NCBI GenBank assembly: GCA_021806225.1
Contig: JAJZXW010000033.1
Coordinates: forward strand, 1 to 64,000
Source: Nitrospirota bacterium
GTDB lineage: Bacteria > Nitrospirota > Leptospirillia > Leptospirillales > Leptospirillaceae
Length of the DNA stretch: 64,000 nt
Direction of reading: 5' to 3'
The first letter of the stretch is position 1. Each line of letters starts with the position of its first letter. Below the pieces are notes generated by a model. The model was not told where the DNA came from and made no database searches. It saw nothing but the letters and a program-made list of their open reading frames with translations. The position numbers and the translations under genes were made by a program. This document shows, one piece after another, positions 43,533 through 51,850 of the stretch.

Positions 43533-44477
43533 GTGACATCTCCACAATCGGGAGAGACTCCGGTCTCTCCCCTCCTGGAACTTATCGGGCGGACACCCCT
43601 CGTGCCTCTCTCGACAATCAGCTTCGATCTCGGCCGGACGATCCTGGTCAAGCTCGAATCGCGGAGTCTCGGGGGAAGCATCAAGGACAGGCCGGCCCTT
43701 TTTATGATCGACGATGCCCGTAAACGGGGGCTTCTCCGGCCCGGCGCCCGGATTGTCGAGGCGACAAGTGGTAATATGGGAATAGGTCTCGCCCAGATCG
43801 CGGTCCTCTTCCGTCATCCCGTCACCATCGTGATGCCTGAAGGAATGAGCCAGGAGCGGATCTCCCACCTGAAGGCTCTCGGGGCGGCTGTTGAGCTCAC
43901 TCCCTCGGGGGGCGGCATGCAGGCGGCCATCGATCGGGCGCAGGAGATCGTAAAAGGGGAGATTGGGGCGTTCATGCCTCGCCAGTTTGAAAACCCTGCC
44001 AACCCCGAATCGCACTACCGGACGACAGGTCCGGAAATCGTCGAAGCCCTGGGCTCTCTTCCGGATGGTTTCGTTGCAGGTGTCGGGACTGGCGGGACAA
44101 TTTCCGGAACCGGAGGATTCCTCCGGGAAAAGAACCCGGCGATACCGGTCTGGGCTCTGGAGCCTGAAGGCTCGGCGGTCCTTTCGGGGAACCCCCCCGG
44201 GCCACACCGGATCCAGGGGATAGGCGCCGGCTTCGTTCCGAAGATCCTCGACCGGTCGGTGATCACGAAAGTCCTGACGGTGAGCGACCGTCAGGCCATC
44301 GACATGGCGCATCGTCTCGCCCGGGAAGAGGGGATCATGGCCGGCATCTCTTCGGGGGCCAATGTCGTCGGTGCCATGGCCCTTGCCCGGACCCTTCCCG
44401 AAGGATCCCGGGTGGTGACGGTCGTGTGCGATGGATACGAACGCTACTTTTCGATCGAAAAATATCTCTCTCTTTAG
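43533..44477 (+). CDS. cysM: Cysteine synthase, CysM/CysK type
   Basis: A PLP enzyme that makes cysteine from O-acetyl- or O-phosphoserine and a sulfur donor. Seen: PLLELIGRTPLVPL, the PLP lysine in SLGGSIKDRPALFMI, EATSGNMGIGLAQIA, GVGTGGTISGTGGFLRE and SGANVVGAM. Length 314 residues. The start is GTG 43533 with AAGGAA upstream. In Mycobacterium, CysM uses thiocarboxylated CysO as sulfur source, and here cysM lies between two carrier genes and an E1-like gene, so the same chemistry is likely. Substrate choice (OAS or OPS) cannot be read from these motifs. Confidence 0.9.
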   Translation: MTSPQSGETPVSPLLELIGRTPLVPLSTISFDLGRTILVKLESRSLGGSIKDRPALFMIDDARKRGLLRPGARIVEATSGNMGIGLAQIAVLFRHPVTIVMPEGMSQERISHLKALGAAVELTPSGGGMQAAIDRAQEIVKGEIGAFMPRQFENPANPESHYRTTGPEIVEALGSLPDGFVAGVGTGGTISGTGGFLREKNPAIPVWALEPEGSAVLSGNPPGPHRIQGIGAGFVPKILDRSVITKVLTVSDRQAIDMAHRLAREEGIMAGISSGANVVGAMALARTLPEGSRVVTVVCDGYERYFSIEKYLSL

Positions 44478-44487
44478 GGGGCACTAT

Positions 44488-45297
44488 ATGGAATTGACCG
44501 AGGAACGGATCGAGCGCTATTCCCGTCATATTCTTCTGCCGGAGGTCGGAGGGAAGGGGCAGCAGCGGCTTCTTTCCTCGCGCGTTCTGATCATTGGGGC
44601 CGGCGGGCTGGGAAGTCCTGCCGCGCTCTACCTTGCGGCCGCAGGGGTCGGAACTATAGGCATCGTGGACATGGATGTGGTCGATCTCTCCAACCTTCAG
44701 CGGCAGATCATCCACACCACCGCGGATCTGGATCATCCCAAGGTCCAGTCGGCCGAGGAGAAAATCCGGGATCTTAACCCCGATGTCACCGTCCGGACAT
44801 ACCCGTATGCCCTCACCGCCGCCAATGCGCGCGAGATAGCGGGTGACTACGACGTCATTCTGGACGGAACCGACAACTTTCCTGCGAAGTTTCTGATCAA
44901 CGATCTGGCCGTCATCGCGAAAAAGCCCCTCGTTCACGGTGGAATCCTGCGTTTCGTGGGGCAGGTACTGACCATTCTTCCCGGGGAATCTGCCTGCTAC
45001 CGGTGTCTTTTTCGAGAGCCACCGCCTGCGGGGGCCGTTCCAACCTGTTCCGAGGCGGGAGTCCTGGGGGTCATCGCCGGAGTGATCGGAACCATCCAGG
45101 CCACAGAAGTCCTGAAAATCATTCTCGGGAAGGGCGACCTTCTGGAAAACCGGCTTCTCACCTACGACGCGCTGACGACGACCTTCCGGCCGGTTTCGGT
45201 TCGTCGAAGCCCCAAGTGCCCCGTATGCGGGGATCATCCTTCGATCACGGAGTTAATCGATTATGAACAGCCAGTCTGCACCACACCAGGAATCTGA
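44488..45297 (+). CDS. MoeB/ThiF-like E1 adenylyltransferase 1
   Basis: Activates a sulfur carrier by adenylating its C-terminal glycine. Seen: RYSRHILLPEVGGKGQQRL, the ATP motif VLIIGAGGLGSPAALYLAAAG, DMDVVDLSNLQRQIIH, DGTDNFPAKFLIND, zinc-site CYRCLF and CPVCGD, and the catalytic-Cys region TCSEAGVLGVIAG. Length 269 without a rhodanese domain, so another protein must deliver sulfur. ATG 44488 has AGGGGG upstream; the track start 44431 lies inside cysM. It overlaps thrC by 35 bases. It has a close paralogue at 47127. Confidence 0.92.
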   Translation: MELTEERIERYSRHILLPEVGGKGQQRLLSSRVLIIGAGGLGSPAALYLAAAGVGTIGIVDMDVVDLSNLQRQIIHTTADLDHPKVQSAEEKIRDLNPDVTVRTYPYALTAANAREIAGDYDVILDGTDNFPAKFLINDLAVIAKKPLVHGGILRFVGQVLTILPGESACYRCLFREPPPAGAVPTCSEAGVLGVIAGVIGTIQATEVLKIILGKGDLLENRLLTYDALTTTFRPVSVRRSPKCPVCGDHPSITELIDYEQPVCTTPGI

Positions 45298-46573
45298 ACA
45301 GACCCGGGGGGAGGGGGGCAACGCCTCCTCTCCGAAGGAGTCGAAGATAAAGGGACTGAAGTGTCGTGAATGCGGCCGTCTTTATCCGGCCGTGGCGATT
45401 CATATCTGCGAGTTTTGCTTTGGACCCCTCGAGGTTGATTACGACTATGCGGCGATCGGGAGGAGAATCACACGGCGCTCGATCGAGGAGGGGCCGAAAT
45501 CCCTCTGGCGCTACCACGAGCTCCTTCCGGTCACCGGAGCTCCCACCGTCGGTCTCCATGCCGGAATGACCCCGCTGATCCACGCCAAGCGGCTAGGCAG
45601 GCTCCTGGGGCTCGACAATCTTTATCTGAAAAACGACACAGTGAACCATCCCACACTCTCCTTCAAGGATCGTGTCGTGGCTGTCGCCATGACGCGCGCC
45701 CGGGAGCTGGGATTCGATACGGTCGCCTGCGCTTCGACCGGCAATCTCGCGAACTCCGTATCGGCCCATGCCGCGAGCGTCGGAATGAAGTGCTTCGTCT
45801 TCATCCCCCACGATCTCGAGGCGGGGAAGATTTTGGGAAATCTGATCTACAATCCTACGGTGGTGGCCGTCCGTGGGAACTACGACGATGTGAACCGCCT
45901 CTGTAGCGAAATCGGGGGAGAGTACCCCTGGGCTTTCGTCAACATAAACATCCGCCCCTACTACGCCGAGGGATCCAAATCGCTGGCCTTTGAAACGGCC
46001 GAGCAGCTCGGCTGGCGCATTCCCGACCAGGTGGTAGTTCCGATCGCCTCGGGCTCCCTTCTGACGAAGATCCGGAAAGGATTTCAGGAGTTCGAGAAGC
46101 TGGGGCTCGTCTCGACGAACGACCGCCTCAAGGTCAACGGAGCCCAGGCTGAAGGGTGCTCGCCGGTCTACCGGGCCTTCGTCTCGGGCAAAAACCACCT
46201 CATCCCGGTCAAGCCGAACACGATCGCCAAGTCCCTCGCCATTGGAAATCCCGCCGACGGCTTTTACTCTCTCGACGTGGTTTTCAAATCGGGGGGGGCG
46301 ATTGCCGCTGCGAGCGATCAGGAGATCGTCGAGGGGATGAAGCTTCTGGCCGAAACCGAAGGAATCTTCGCCGAGACGGCGGGGGGGGTGACCATCGCTT
46401 CCCTCAGAAAGCTGTGCGCGGAAGGGCGGATTGGCCGCAAGGACCTGACTGTCGCCTATATCACCGGGAACGGTCTCAAGACCATGGAAGCCCTGTCGGG
46501 AGCCCTGCCGGAACCGGTCGGCATCGATCCGACCCTGGCCTCCTTCAGGAAAACAGTCAATCCTACAAACTGA
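45263..46573 (+). CDS. thrC: Threonine synthase homologue
   Basis: A PLP enzyme of the threonine synthase family, which acts on O-phosphohomoserine. Seen: an N-terminal zinc-ribbon-like pair CRECGRLYPA and CEFCFGP, TPLIHAKRLGRLLGLDNLYLKN, the PLP lysine in HPTLSFKDRVVAVA, and ASTGNLANSVSAHAA. The motif normally NPTGSFKDRG reads HPTLSFKDRV, a variant. It starts inside the E1 gene. Threonine synthesis is the default call. Its place among sulfur carriers leaves open a homocysteine-forming role that would use thiocarboxylate and phosphohomoserine, which is a hypothesis. Confidence 0.85.
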   Translation: MNSQSAPHQESEQTRGEGGNASSPKESKIKGLKCRECGRLYPAVAIHICEFCFGPLEVDYDYAAIGRRITRRSIEEGPKSLWRYHELLPVTGAPTVGLHAGMTPLIHAKRLGRLLGLDNLYLKNDTVNHPTLSFKDRVVAVAMTRARELGFDTVACASTGNLANSVSAHAASVGMKCFVFIPHDLEAGKILGNLIYNPTVVAVRGNYDDVNRLCSEIGGEYPWAFVNINIRPYYAEGSKSLAFETAEQLGWRIPDQVVVPIASGSLLTKIRKGFQEFEKLGLVSTNDRLKVNGAQAEGCSPVYRAFVSGKNHLIPVKPNTIAKSLAIGNPADGFYSLDVVFKSGGAIAAASDQEIVEGMKLLAETEGIFAETAGGVTIASLRKLCAEGRIGRKDLTVAYITGNGLKTMEALSGALPEPVGIDPTLASFRKTVNPTN

Positions 46574-46595
46574 ATTTCGTAGAGAAAGGAAGATC

Positions 46596-46877
46596 ATGTC
46601 CGTTGTCGTTCGCATTCCCACGCCCCTCCGCAAGCTCACCGGCAACCAGAACGAGGTCCGGGAAGAGGGAGGAACGATCAGGGAGATCCTGAAGAATCTC
46701 GAGCTCCACTATCCGGGGATTGGAGAACGTCTGGCGGATGAGAGCGGGGAATTGCGCCGGTTCATCAATATCTACGTCAACGAGGAAGATATCCGATTCC
46801 GTGAGGGACTCGATACCTCCATCAAACCGGGAGACGAGGTTTCGATCATACCGGCCATCGCGGGAGGCTCGACATGA
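46596..46877 (+). CDS. CysO/MoaD-like sulfur carrier protein with Ser-Thr tail
   Basis: A 93-residue ubiquitin-fold carrier. Seen: VVVRIPTPLRKLTGNQNEV at the start, LRRFINIYVNEEDIRF in the middle, and EVSIIPAIAGGST at the end, very like the C-terminus of CysO-type carriers but with Ser-Thr after Gly-Gly. The tail must be removed before activation, which fits the JAMM protease downstream. AAAGGAAG precedes ATG 46596, and its stop overlaps the NIL gene start (ATGA). A partner for cysM or thrC. Confidence 0.9.
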   Translation: MSVVVRIPTPLRKLTGNQNEVREEGGTIREILKNLELHYPGIGERLADESGELRRFINIYVNEEDIRFREGLDTSIKPGDEVSIIPAIAGGST

Positions 46878-47116
46878 CCCAGATGCGACTTCACCTGACC
46901 TTTCCTGAGGAGCGCGTCAGGGAGCCGGTCATCTATGAGATCTGCCGAAAGTTTCCCGTGGTGGTCAACATCCGGAGGGCTGACATCTCCCTCGACAGCG
47001 GATGGGTCGAGCTCGAGATGGACGGCGAGCTCGCGGACATCGAACGGACCGTTCTGTATCTGAGGGAACGGGGCGTTCATGTGGACCCTCTCGAAAAGAG
47101 CATTCTCGAGGGGTAG
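46874..47116 (+). CDS. NIL-domain protein
   Basis: An 80-residue protein that is nearly all one NIL domain. Seen: MRLHLTFPEERVREPVIYEI and SLDSGWVELEMDGELADIERTVLYL. NIL domains occur at the C-terminus of the methionine ABC transporter ATPase MetN, where they sense methionine, and with proteins of the methanogen homocysteine pathway (established). It is co-translated with the carrier gene. A role as methionine sensor or as partner of the homocysteine-forming step is inferred. Confidence 0.8.
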   Translation: MTQMRLHLTFPEERVREPVIYEICRKFPVVVNIRRADISLDSGWVELEMDGELADIERTVLYLRERGVHVDPLEKSILEG

Positions 47117-47126
47117 GAGGGGTTCA

Positions 47127-47939
47127 ATGATATTTCGCGAAGATCAGATTTCTCGATATAGCCGGCACATCATCCTCAAGGAGGTGGGAGGGCGGGGTCA
47201 GGAGAAGCTCCTCTCCGCCCGTGTCCTGATCATCGGTGCCGGAGGACTGGGAAGCCCGGTCGCCATGTACCTGGCCGCCGCCGGGATCGGGACCATCGGT
47301 CTTGTGGATATGGACGTGGTGGACGTTTCCAATCTCCAGCGCCAGATCATGCATTCGCAGAAGACTGTCGGCATCCCGAAGGTCCTCTCCGGAGCCCGGA
47401 CCCTCGAGCGGATGAATCCTGATGTGACGGTCAATCCCATCCAGGACCGGCTGACAGCCGAGAACGCGATGGAGATGTTTTCCGATTATGACGTGATCGT
47501 CGACGGGTCCGACAACTTCGGGACCCGGTACATCGTCAACGATGCGGCCTTCTTCCTTCGCAAGACCCTCGTCTCCGGCTCCATCCTCCGCTTTGAGGGG
47601 CAGGTGACGGTCCTCGAGGGCCATACCGATGCCCCCTGCTATCGATGCCTCTATCCGGAAGCGCCTCCTCCGGGACTGGTTCCTTCCTGCTCGGAGGCGG
47701 GAGTTCTGGGAGTCCTGGCGGGAACGATCGGGACGCTCCAGGCGGCGGAGGTGGTAAAGAAGATTCTCGGGATCGGAGAGCTCCTGAAGGGACAGCTCCT
47801 TCTTTATGATGCGCTCTCCATGAGTTTCCGTAAGCTCCGGGTTCCCAAGGATCCGAAATGTCCTCTTTGCGGCCCTGCCCCGACCATCACCGCCGTTGCC
47901 GGCTCCTCAGAGTGGGTATGCCAGATTCCCGCCCCCTGA
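47127..47939 (+). CDS. MoeB/ThiF-like E1 adenylyltransferase 2
   Basis: A second carrier-activating enzyme. Seen: RYSRHIILKEVGGRGQEKL, VLIIGAGGLGSPVAMYLAAAG, DMDVVDVSNLQRQIMH, DGSDNFGTRYIVND, CYRCLYPE, SCSEAGVLGVLAG and CPLCGP. It is clearly a paralogue of the E1 at 44488 and also lacks a rhodanese domain. ATG 47127 has AGGAGG upstream; the track start 47079 lies in the NIL gene. It likely pairs with the CysO-like carrier, as the first E1 may pair with the ThiS-like carrier, though exchange is possible. Confidence 0.92.
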   Translation: MIFREDQISRYSRHIILKEVGGRGQEKLLSARVLIIGAGGLGSPVAMYLAAAGIGTIGLVDMDVVDVSNLQRQIMHSQKTVGIPKVLSGARTLERMNPDVTVNPIQDRLTAENAMEMFSDYDVIVDGSDNFGTRYIVNDAAFFLRKTLVSGSILRFEGQVTVLEGHTDAPCYRCLYPEAPPPGLVPSCSEAGVLGVLAGTIGTLQAAEVVKKILGIGELLKGQLLLYDALSMSFRKLRVPKDPKCPLCGPAPTITAVAGSSEWVCQIPAP

Positions 47940-48364
47940 CCCGGGGCGTGTCCTTTCCGGAGGCCCTTGCGAGAGAGATTCTGGATCACTGCCTGTCCGT
48001 AAGACCGGAGGAAGGATGCGGCCTTGTCGCCGCGGACGGATCAGGAAGGCCGGTGGCCATTCTTCCCGTTGCCAATGCCCTTCACTCTCCGGTCAGATAC
48101 CAGATGGACACCCGCGAACAGTTCGATGCCATGAAGCGTCTCCGCCGGGAGGGCTGGTCTCTCTTTGCCATCTTCCATTCCCACCCCCATTCCGAGCCGT
48201 CGCCGTCCCCGACGGACATCCGGCTGGCCTTCTACCCCGATTGCTACTATCTCATCGCCGGTCTGGGCACCGATCAGCCTGTTCTCCGATGTTTTTCGAT
48301 CGTGGAGGGAGTGGTAACCGAGCATTCCCTGTCGATCGTAACGGAAGGTGGATCGCGGTCTTGA
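47918..48364 (+). CDS. JAMM/Mov34-type metalloprotease (Mec-like)
   Basis: A zinc protease that would trim carrier tails and/or release cysteine from carrier adducts. Seen: the upstream Glu in RPEEGCGLVA and the metal motif HSHPHSEPSPSPTD, an exact HxHx7SxxD. The enzyme family includes Mec of Mycobacterium, QbsD and HcyD (established). Length about 148. ATG 47918 overlaps the E1 gene by 22 bases; GTG 47948 is an alternative. It is the last gene of the riboswitch-led run. Both carriers here carry tails, which supports tail trimming. Confidence 0.9.
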   Translation: MPDSRPLTRGVSFPEALAREILDHCLSVRPEEGCGLVAADGSGRPVAILPVANALHSPVRYQMDTREQFDAMKRLRREGWSLFAIFHSHPHSEPSPSPTDIRLAFYPDCYYLIAGLGTDQPVLRCFSIVEGVVTEHSLSIVTEGGSRS

Positions 48365-48438
48365 TTGACCACCGGCCGTGACTGGAATATCCTTTTTCTG
48401 CTGAACGAGGGGGGATTTCCAATAAAGCCGGAGGACCC

Positions 48439-49125
48439 ATGCCCAAAAAGATACTTCTGATCGAGGACGACCCTGACATCGCCGGTCTCATTCTCCACTA
48501 CCTCAAGGCGGAGCATTTCGATGTGGAGCATGTCTCCGATGGGACCGCCGGTTTCGCAGCCGTCAGGCGGACTCGGCCCGACCTGGTCCTTCTCGACCTC
48601 ATGCTTCCGGGGCTCGATGGCTTGGCTGTGAACCGAATGATCAAACAGGATCCCAAGATCGCCGGGATCCCAGTGGTCATCGTCACCGCGAAGGGAGAGG
48701 AGACGGACCGGGTGGTGGGGCTCGAAATGGGGGCGGACGATTATGTGGTCAAGCCTTTTCATCCCAAGGAGCTGGTGGCCCGGGTCAAGGCGGTCCTGCG
48801 GCGGAGGGAGGCACTCGCCGCCCCTGCCGACAGGCTTTCGATCGGTCCCGTCTCCATCGATGCCGCTCGCCATGAAGCCCTGTTCGAAGGGGTTCCGGTC
48901 TCACTGACTGCCAAGGAGTTTGATCTTCTTTTCGCCCTCATGCGGCAGGCCGGCCGGGTCATGGACCGGAACGCCCTCCTTGACACTGTCTGGGGGGGGG
49001 ACTACGAGGGGACCGACCGGACGGTCGATGTCCATGTCAGGCGCCTTCGGAAAAAAATGGGGGCCACGGCCTCTTGGGTCGAAACGGTGAAGCAGATCGG
49101 ATACCGCTTCCGGGAAGAGGGATAG
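48439..49125 (+). CDS. OmpR/PhoB-type response regulator
   Basis: A DNA-binding two-component regulator. Seen: receiver domain with KILLIEDDPDIAG, the phosphorylated Asp in DLVLLDLMLPGLDG, VTAKGEE and VVKPFHPKEL; then a winged-helix output with LTAKEFDLLFALMRQAGRV and DVHVRRLRKK near the C-terminus. Length 228 is normal. It is followed after 9 bases by a histidine kinase. A phosphate role is suggested by the PhoB-like form but no pst genes are here, so the signal is unknown. The gap to the JAMM gene is 74 bases. Confidence 0.93.
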   Translation: MPKKILLIEDDPDIAGLILHYLKAEHFDVEHVSDGTAGFAAVRRTRPDLVLLDLMLPGLDGLAVNRMIKQDPKIAGIPVVIVTAKGEETDRVVGLEMGADDYVVKPFHPKELVARVKAVLRRREALAAPADRLSIGPVSIDAARHEALFEGVPVSLTAKEFDLLFALMRQAGRVMDRNALLDTVWGGDYEGTDRTVDVHVRRLRKKMGATASWVETVKQIGYRFREEG

Positions 49126-49134
49126 GTCGTCGCG

Positions 49135-50499
49135 TTGAGCTTTCAAACTTTTGTTCTCGCGACGGGTGGCGCCTCCTTCCTGCTTGGTCTTCTTTTTGAG
49201 GCCCTGTCCGGCCAGACCTCCCTCCGCATTCTTCTCTTCGCAGTGGCGACGACCGTTCTGCTTTTTTCCGTTCGGACGATTCGGCGTACCATCGGCCGCC
49301 AGAGTGCCTCCGCTCTCCAAAACCCCCTCACCATCAAGGCCCAGGGGGTCTTCGACGATCTCTTTGACCCGATGCTCAACGGTCTCATCCGTCTTCTGAG
49401 GGATAAGAACGAAGTCACGGCGCGTCTTGCAGAGGTCGCAAGCCGATTCGATGGGGTTCTGGAGCATATGGTAGAAGGCGTTGCCGTCACATCTCCGAAT
49501 GCCCAGATTCTTCTTGTCAACGCCGCTTTTGGACGAATCCTGGAGGTTCCACCGACGGAGGCGGTAGGAAACCGCCTTGGGCTCGTAATCCGTGATGTGG
49601 CCATCCACCAGCTGGTGGAGGAGGTCTTCAGGACCCGGGCAAAGGTCGTTCGGGAAATCGAGGTTTCCGGAGGAGGAAAGAAAAAGACCCTGAATGTGGT
49701 GGCGACCGTTTCCGAAACGAGAGATGGCTCTGGCAAGAGCTATGGAATCTTTCTCTTCTACGACATGACCACCATCCGCGGTCTCGAGCGGATCCGCAAG
49801 GACTTCGTGGCCAATGTCTCACATGAAATCCGGACACCCCTGACTTCCATCCGGGGCTATGCCGAGGCGCTGACCGACGGAGCCCTTTCCGATCCCGAGC
49901 TTTCGCGGAAATTTCTCGGGATCATCTCCGATCAGGCCGATCGCCTCTCGCGTATGGTGAACGATCTCCTGGAGCTCTCCCGCCTTGAATCGGGAACGGT
50001 CGAATTGCGACTTGGCGAGATCGAACTCGGAGCCCAGACCGACCGGATGCAGGAGGTTTTTTCCTCCCGGCTCCGGGATCGGAGCATGCAATTGAGAGCC
50101 GATTTCCCCCGACCCTTTCGGTACGTCTCCGACGAGTCCCTGATCGAACTCGTCCTGACCAATCTTCTCGACAATGCCATCAAATACTCTTCCCCGGGCC
50201 GGGAGGTCCGGATTCTGGCCGAACAAAACGAGGGGATCGTGACGATCGGCGTGAGCGACAACGGGCCGGGGATTCCTCGCGAGGAACTGCCCCGTGTCTT
50301 CGAGCGTTTCTACCGGGTGGACCGCTCCCGGAGCTCCAACATTTCAGGAACGGGCCTCGGGCTGTCGATCGTCCGGCATGTGGCGACGATTTTGAAAGGG
50401 CGAGTCGAGATCAGGAGCGAGCCCGGCCAAGGGACGACCGTTTCCCTGCATCTACCCCAAAAAGTGGCCCGCGTCTCGGATTCCCCTCCGAATTCCTGA
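49135..50499 (+). CDS. PhoR-like sensor histidine kinase
   Basis: A membrane histidine kinase, partner of the regulator just upstream. Seen: a short hydrophobic N-terminus (two segments with no large periplasmic loop, as in PhoR), a PAS domain at about residues 105-215, the dimerisation motif FVANVSHEIRTPLTSIRGY with the phosphorylated His, and ATPase motifs NLLDNAIKYS, VSDNGPGIP and GTGLGLSIV. The start is TTG 49135 with GAGGGA upstream. Length 454. The lack of a periplasmic sensor domain suggests an intracellular or membrane cue. Confidence 0.92.
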   Translation: MSFQTFVLATGGASFLLGLLFEALSGQTSLRILLFAVATTVLLFSVRTIRRTIGRQSASALQNPLTIKAQGVFDDLFDPMLNGLIRLLRDKNEVTARLAEVASRFDGVLEHMVEGVAVTSPNAQILLVNAAFGRILEVPPTEAVGNRLGLVIRDVAIHQLVEEVFRTRAKVVREIEVSGGGKKKTLNVVATVSETRDGSGKSYGIFLFYDMTTIRGLERIRKDFVANVSHEIRTPLTSIRGYAEALTDGALSDPELSRKFLGIISDQADRLSRMVNDLLELSRLESGTVELRLGEIELGAQTDRMQEVFSSRLRDRSMQLRADFPRPFRYVSDESLIELVLTNLLDNAIKYSSPGREVRILAEQNEGIVTIGVSDNGPGIPREELPRVFERFYRVDRSRSSNISGTGLGLSIVRHVATILKGRVEIRSEPGQGTTVSLHLPQKVARVSDSPPNS

Positions 50500-50609
50500 G
50501 GAGCGTCTCTTCACGAGCAATGACGCCCTGATCGAAGGCCAGGCAACGGTGACCGCCCTGTCTCAAACCATCAAAACCTGTCGGAATCAAGGTCGGGAAG
50601 CCTGTCAGG

Positions 50610-50638
50610 TTGCTGTTTCCCTTGCCATTTGTTACGGT
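50610..50638 (+). promoter_or_regulatory. Possible promoter of gnd
   Basis: TTGCTG (50610-50615), 17 bases, TACGGT (50633-50638) ahead of gnd in the 184-base gap after the kinase gene. The match is only moderate. Confidence 0.35.
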
Positions 50639-50683
50639 GGGCCGGAGAAGACCGTTACTGACACACTTTGAAGGAGGTGTTCC

Positions 50684-51709
50684 ATGCGTCTGGGCATGAT
50701 CGGATTGGGAAGGATGGGAGCCAACATGGTCCGTCGCCTCAGCAGGGGAGGGATCGAGGTGGTTGCCTACAGCCACACGGCTTCGGCCGTCGAGGCCCTG
50801 AGTCGTGAGACGGGCTGCCTCGGAGCGATCTCTCTGGCCGACCTGCTCTCGAAGCTCCCGTCGCCCCGGATCGTCTGGCTCATGATTCCGGCAGGGGCGA
50901 CCGATGCGCAGATTCATGAGATCGTTCCTCTCCTGGCGAAGGGAGATATTCTTATCGATGGAGGAAACTCCTATTACCACGACGATATCAGGCGTGCCCG
51001 GGAACTCGCTCCAAAGGGTATCCATTATGTGGACGTGGGGACAAGCGGCGGTGTTTGGGGGCTTGAGCGGGGCTATTGCCAGATGATCGGTGGCGAGGCG
51101 GAGGTGGTGGCGTCCCTCGACCCGATCTTCCGGACGCTCGCTCCCGGACGGACGGCGGCGTCACCGACCCCCGAACGTGCGAATGCGGGTCGCAAGGGCA
51201 CGGCGGAGGAGGGCTATCTTCATTGCGGACCGGCCGGGGCGGGCCATTTCGTCAAGATGGTCCACAACGGGATCGAGTATGGGCTGATGGCCGCCTATGC
51301 CGAAGGATTCAATATTCTGAAAAACGCCAATATCGGAACGAGGTCCCATGAAGTCGACGCCGAAACGGCTCCGCTCCGTAATCCCGAGCAATACAGCTAC
51401 GACATGAAGATAGAGGATATCGCAGAGCTCTGGCGAAGAGGGAGCGTGGTGGCCTCCTGGCTGCTCGATCTGTCCGCCTCGGAGCTCGCCCGGGATCCTG
51501 ACCTGGGGGCCTTCCATGGCCGGGTCTCCGATTCGGGGGAGGGCCGCTGGACAGTTTCGGCGGCCATCGACGAAGGCGTTCCCGCCCCTGTACTGGCGAC
51601 CGCGCTCTTTTCGAGGTTTGCGTCCCAGGGAAAGTCCGACTTCGCCGACAAGATCCTTTCGGCCATGCGGCATGCATTCGGGGGCCATGTGGAAAAGTCC
51701 TCCTCCTGA
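50684..51709 (+). CDS. gnd: 6-phosphogluconate dehydrogenase, decarboxylating (short type)
   Basis: Oxidatively decarboxylates 6-phosphogluconate to ribulose 5-phosphate, completing the oxidative branch begun by zwf. Seen: the NAD(P) motif MRLGMIGLGRMGANMVRRL, DGGNSYYHDDIRRA, VDVGTSGGVWGLERGY and the catalytic GAGHFVKMVHNGIEYG. Length 341 residues fits the shorter GndA/YqeC-type rather than the 470-residue E. coli form; a loop rich in Thr/Pro (ASPTPERANAGRKG) seems inserted. GAAGGAGG precedes ATG 50684. It is separate from the tkt-tal-zwf operon. Confidence 0.93.
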   Translation: MRLGMIGLGRMGANMVRRLSRGGIEVVAYSHTASAVEALSRETGCLGAISLADLLSKLPSPRIVWLMIPAGATDAQIHEIVPLLAKGDILIDGGNSYYHDDIRRARELAPKGIHYVDVGTSGGVWGLERGYCQMIGGEAEVVASLDPIFRTLAPGRTAASPTPERANAGRKGTAEEGYLHCGPAGAGHFVKMVHNGIEYGLMAAYAEGFNILKNANIGTRSHEVDAETAPLRNPEQYSYDMKIEDIAELWRRGSVVASWLLDLSASELARDPDLGAFHGRVSDSGEGRWTVSAAIDEGVPAPVLATALFSRFASQGKSDFADKILSAMRHAFGGHVEKSSS

Positions 51710-51715
51710 TTGCGC

Positions 51716-51761
51716 GATGAGGGGGAGGGAACTCCTTCCCCTCATCGCCTCACATTTTTTT
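51716..51761 (+). terminator. Terminator after gnd
   Basis: Long stem GATGAGGGGGAGG/CCTTCCCCTCATC (51716-51728 and 51734-51746) with a short loop, then GCCTCACA and seven T residues. Confidence 0.7.
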
Positions 51762-51850
51762 GAACGATTTCCGGCTTTGAATCTTCTCCCTTTTTGCTCC
51801 TGATCCCTCAGAGCCCTCAAAAATCAACTTCCCCTCCTTTTGCCTCACTG

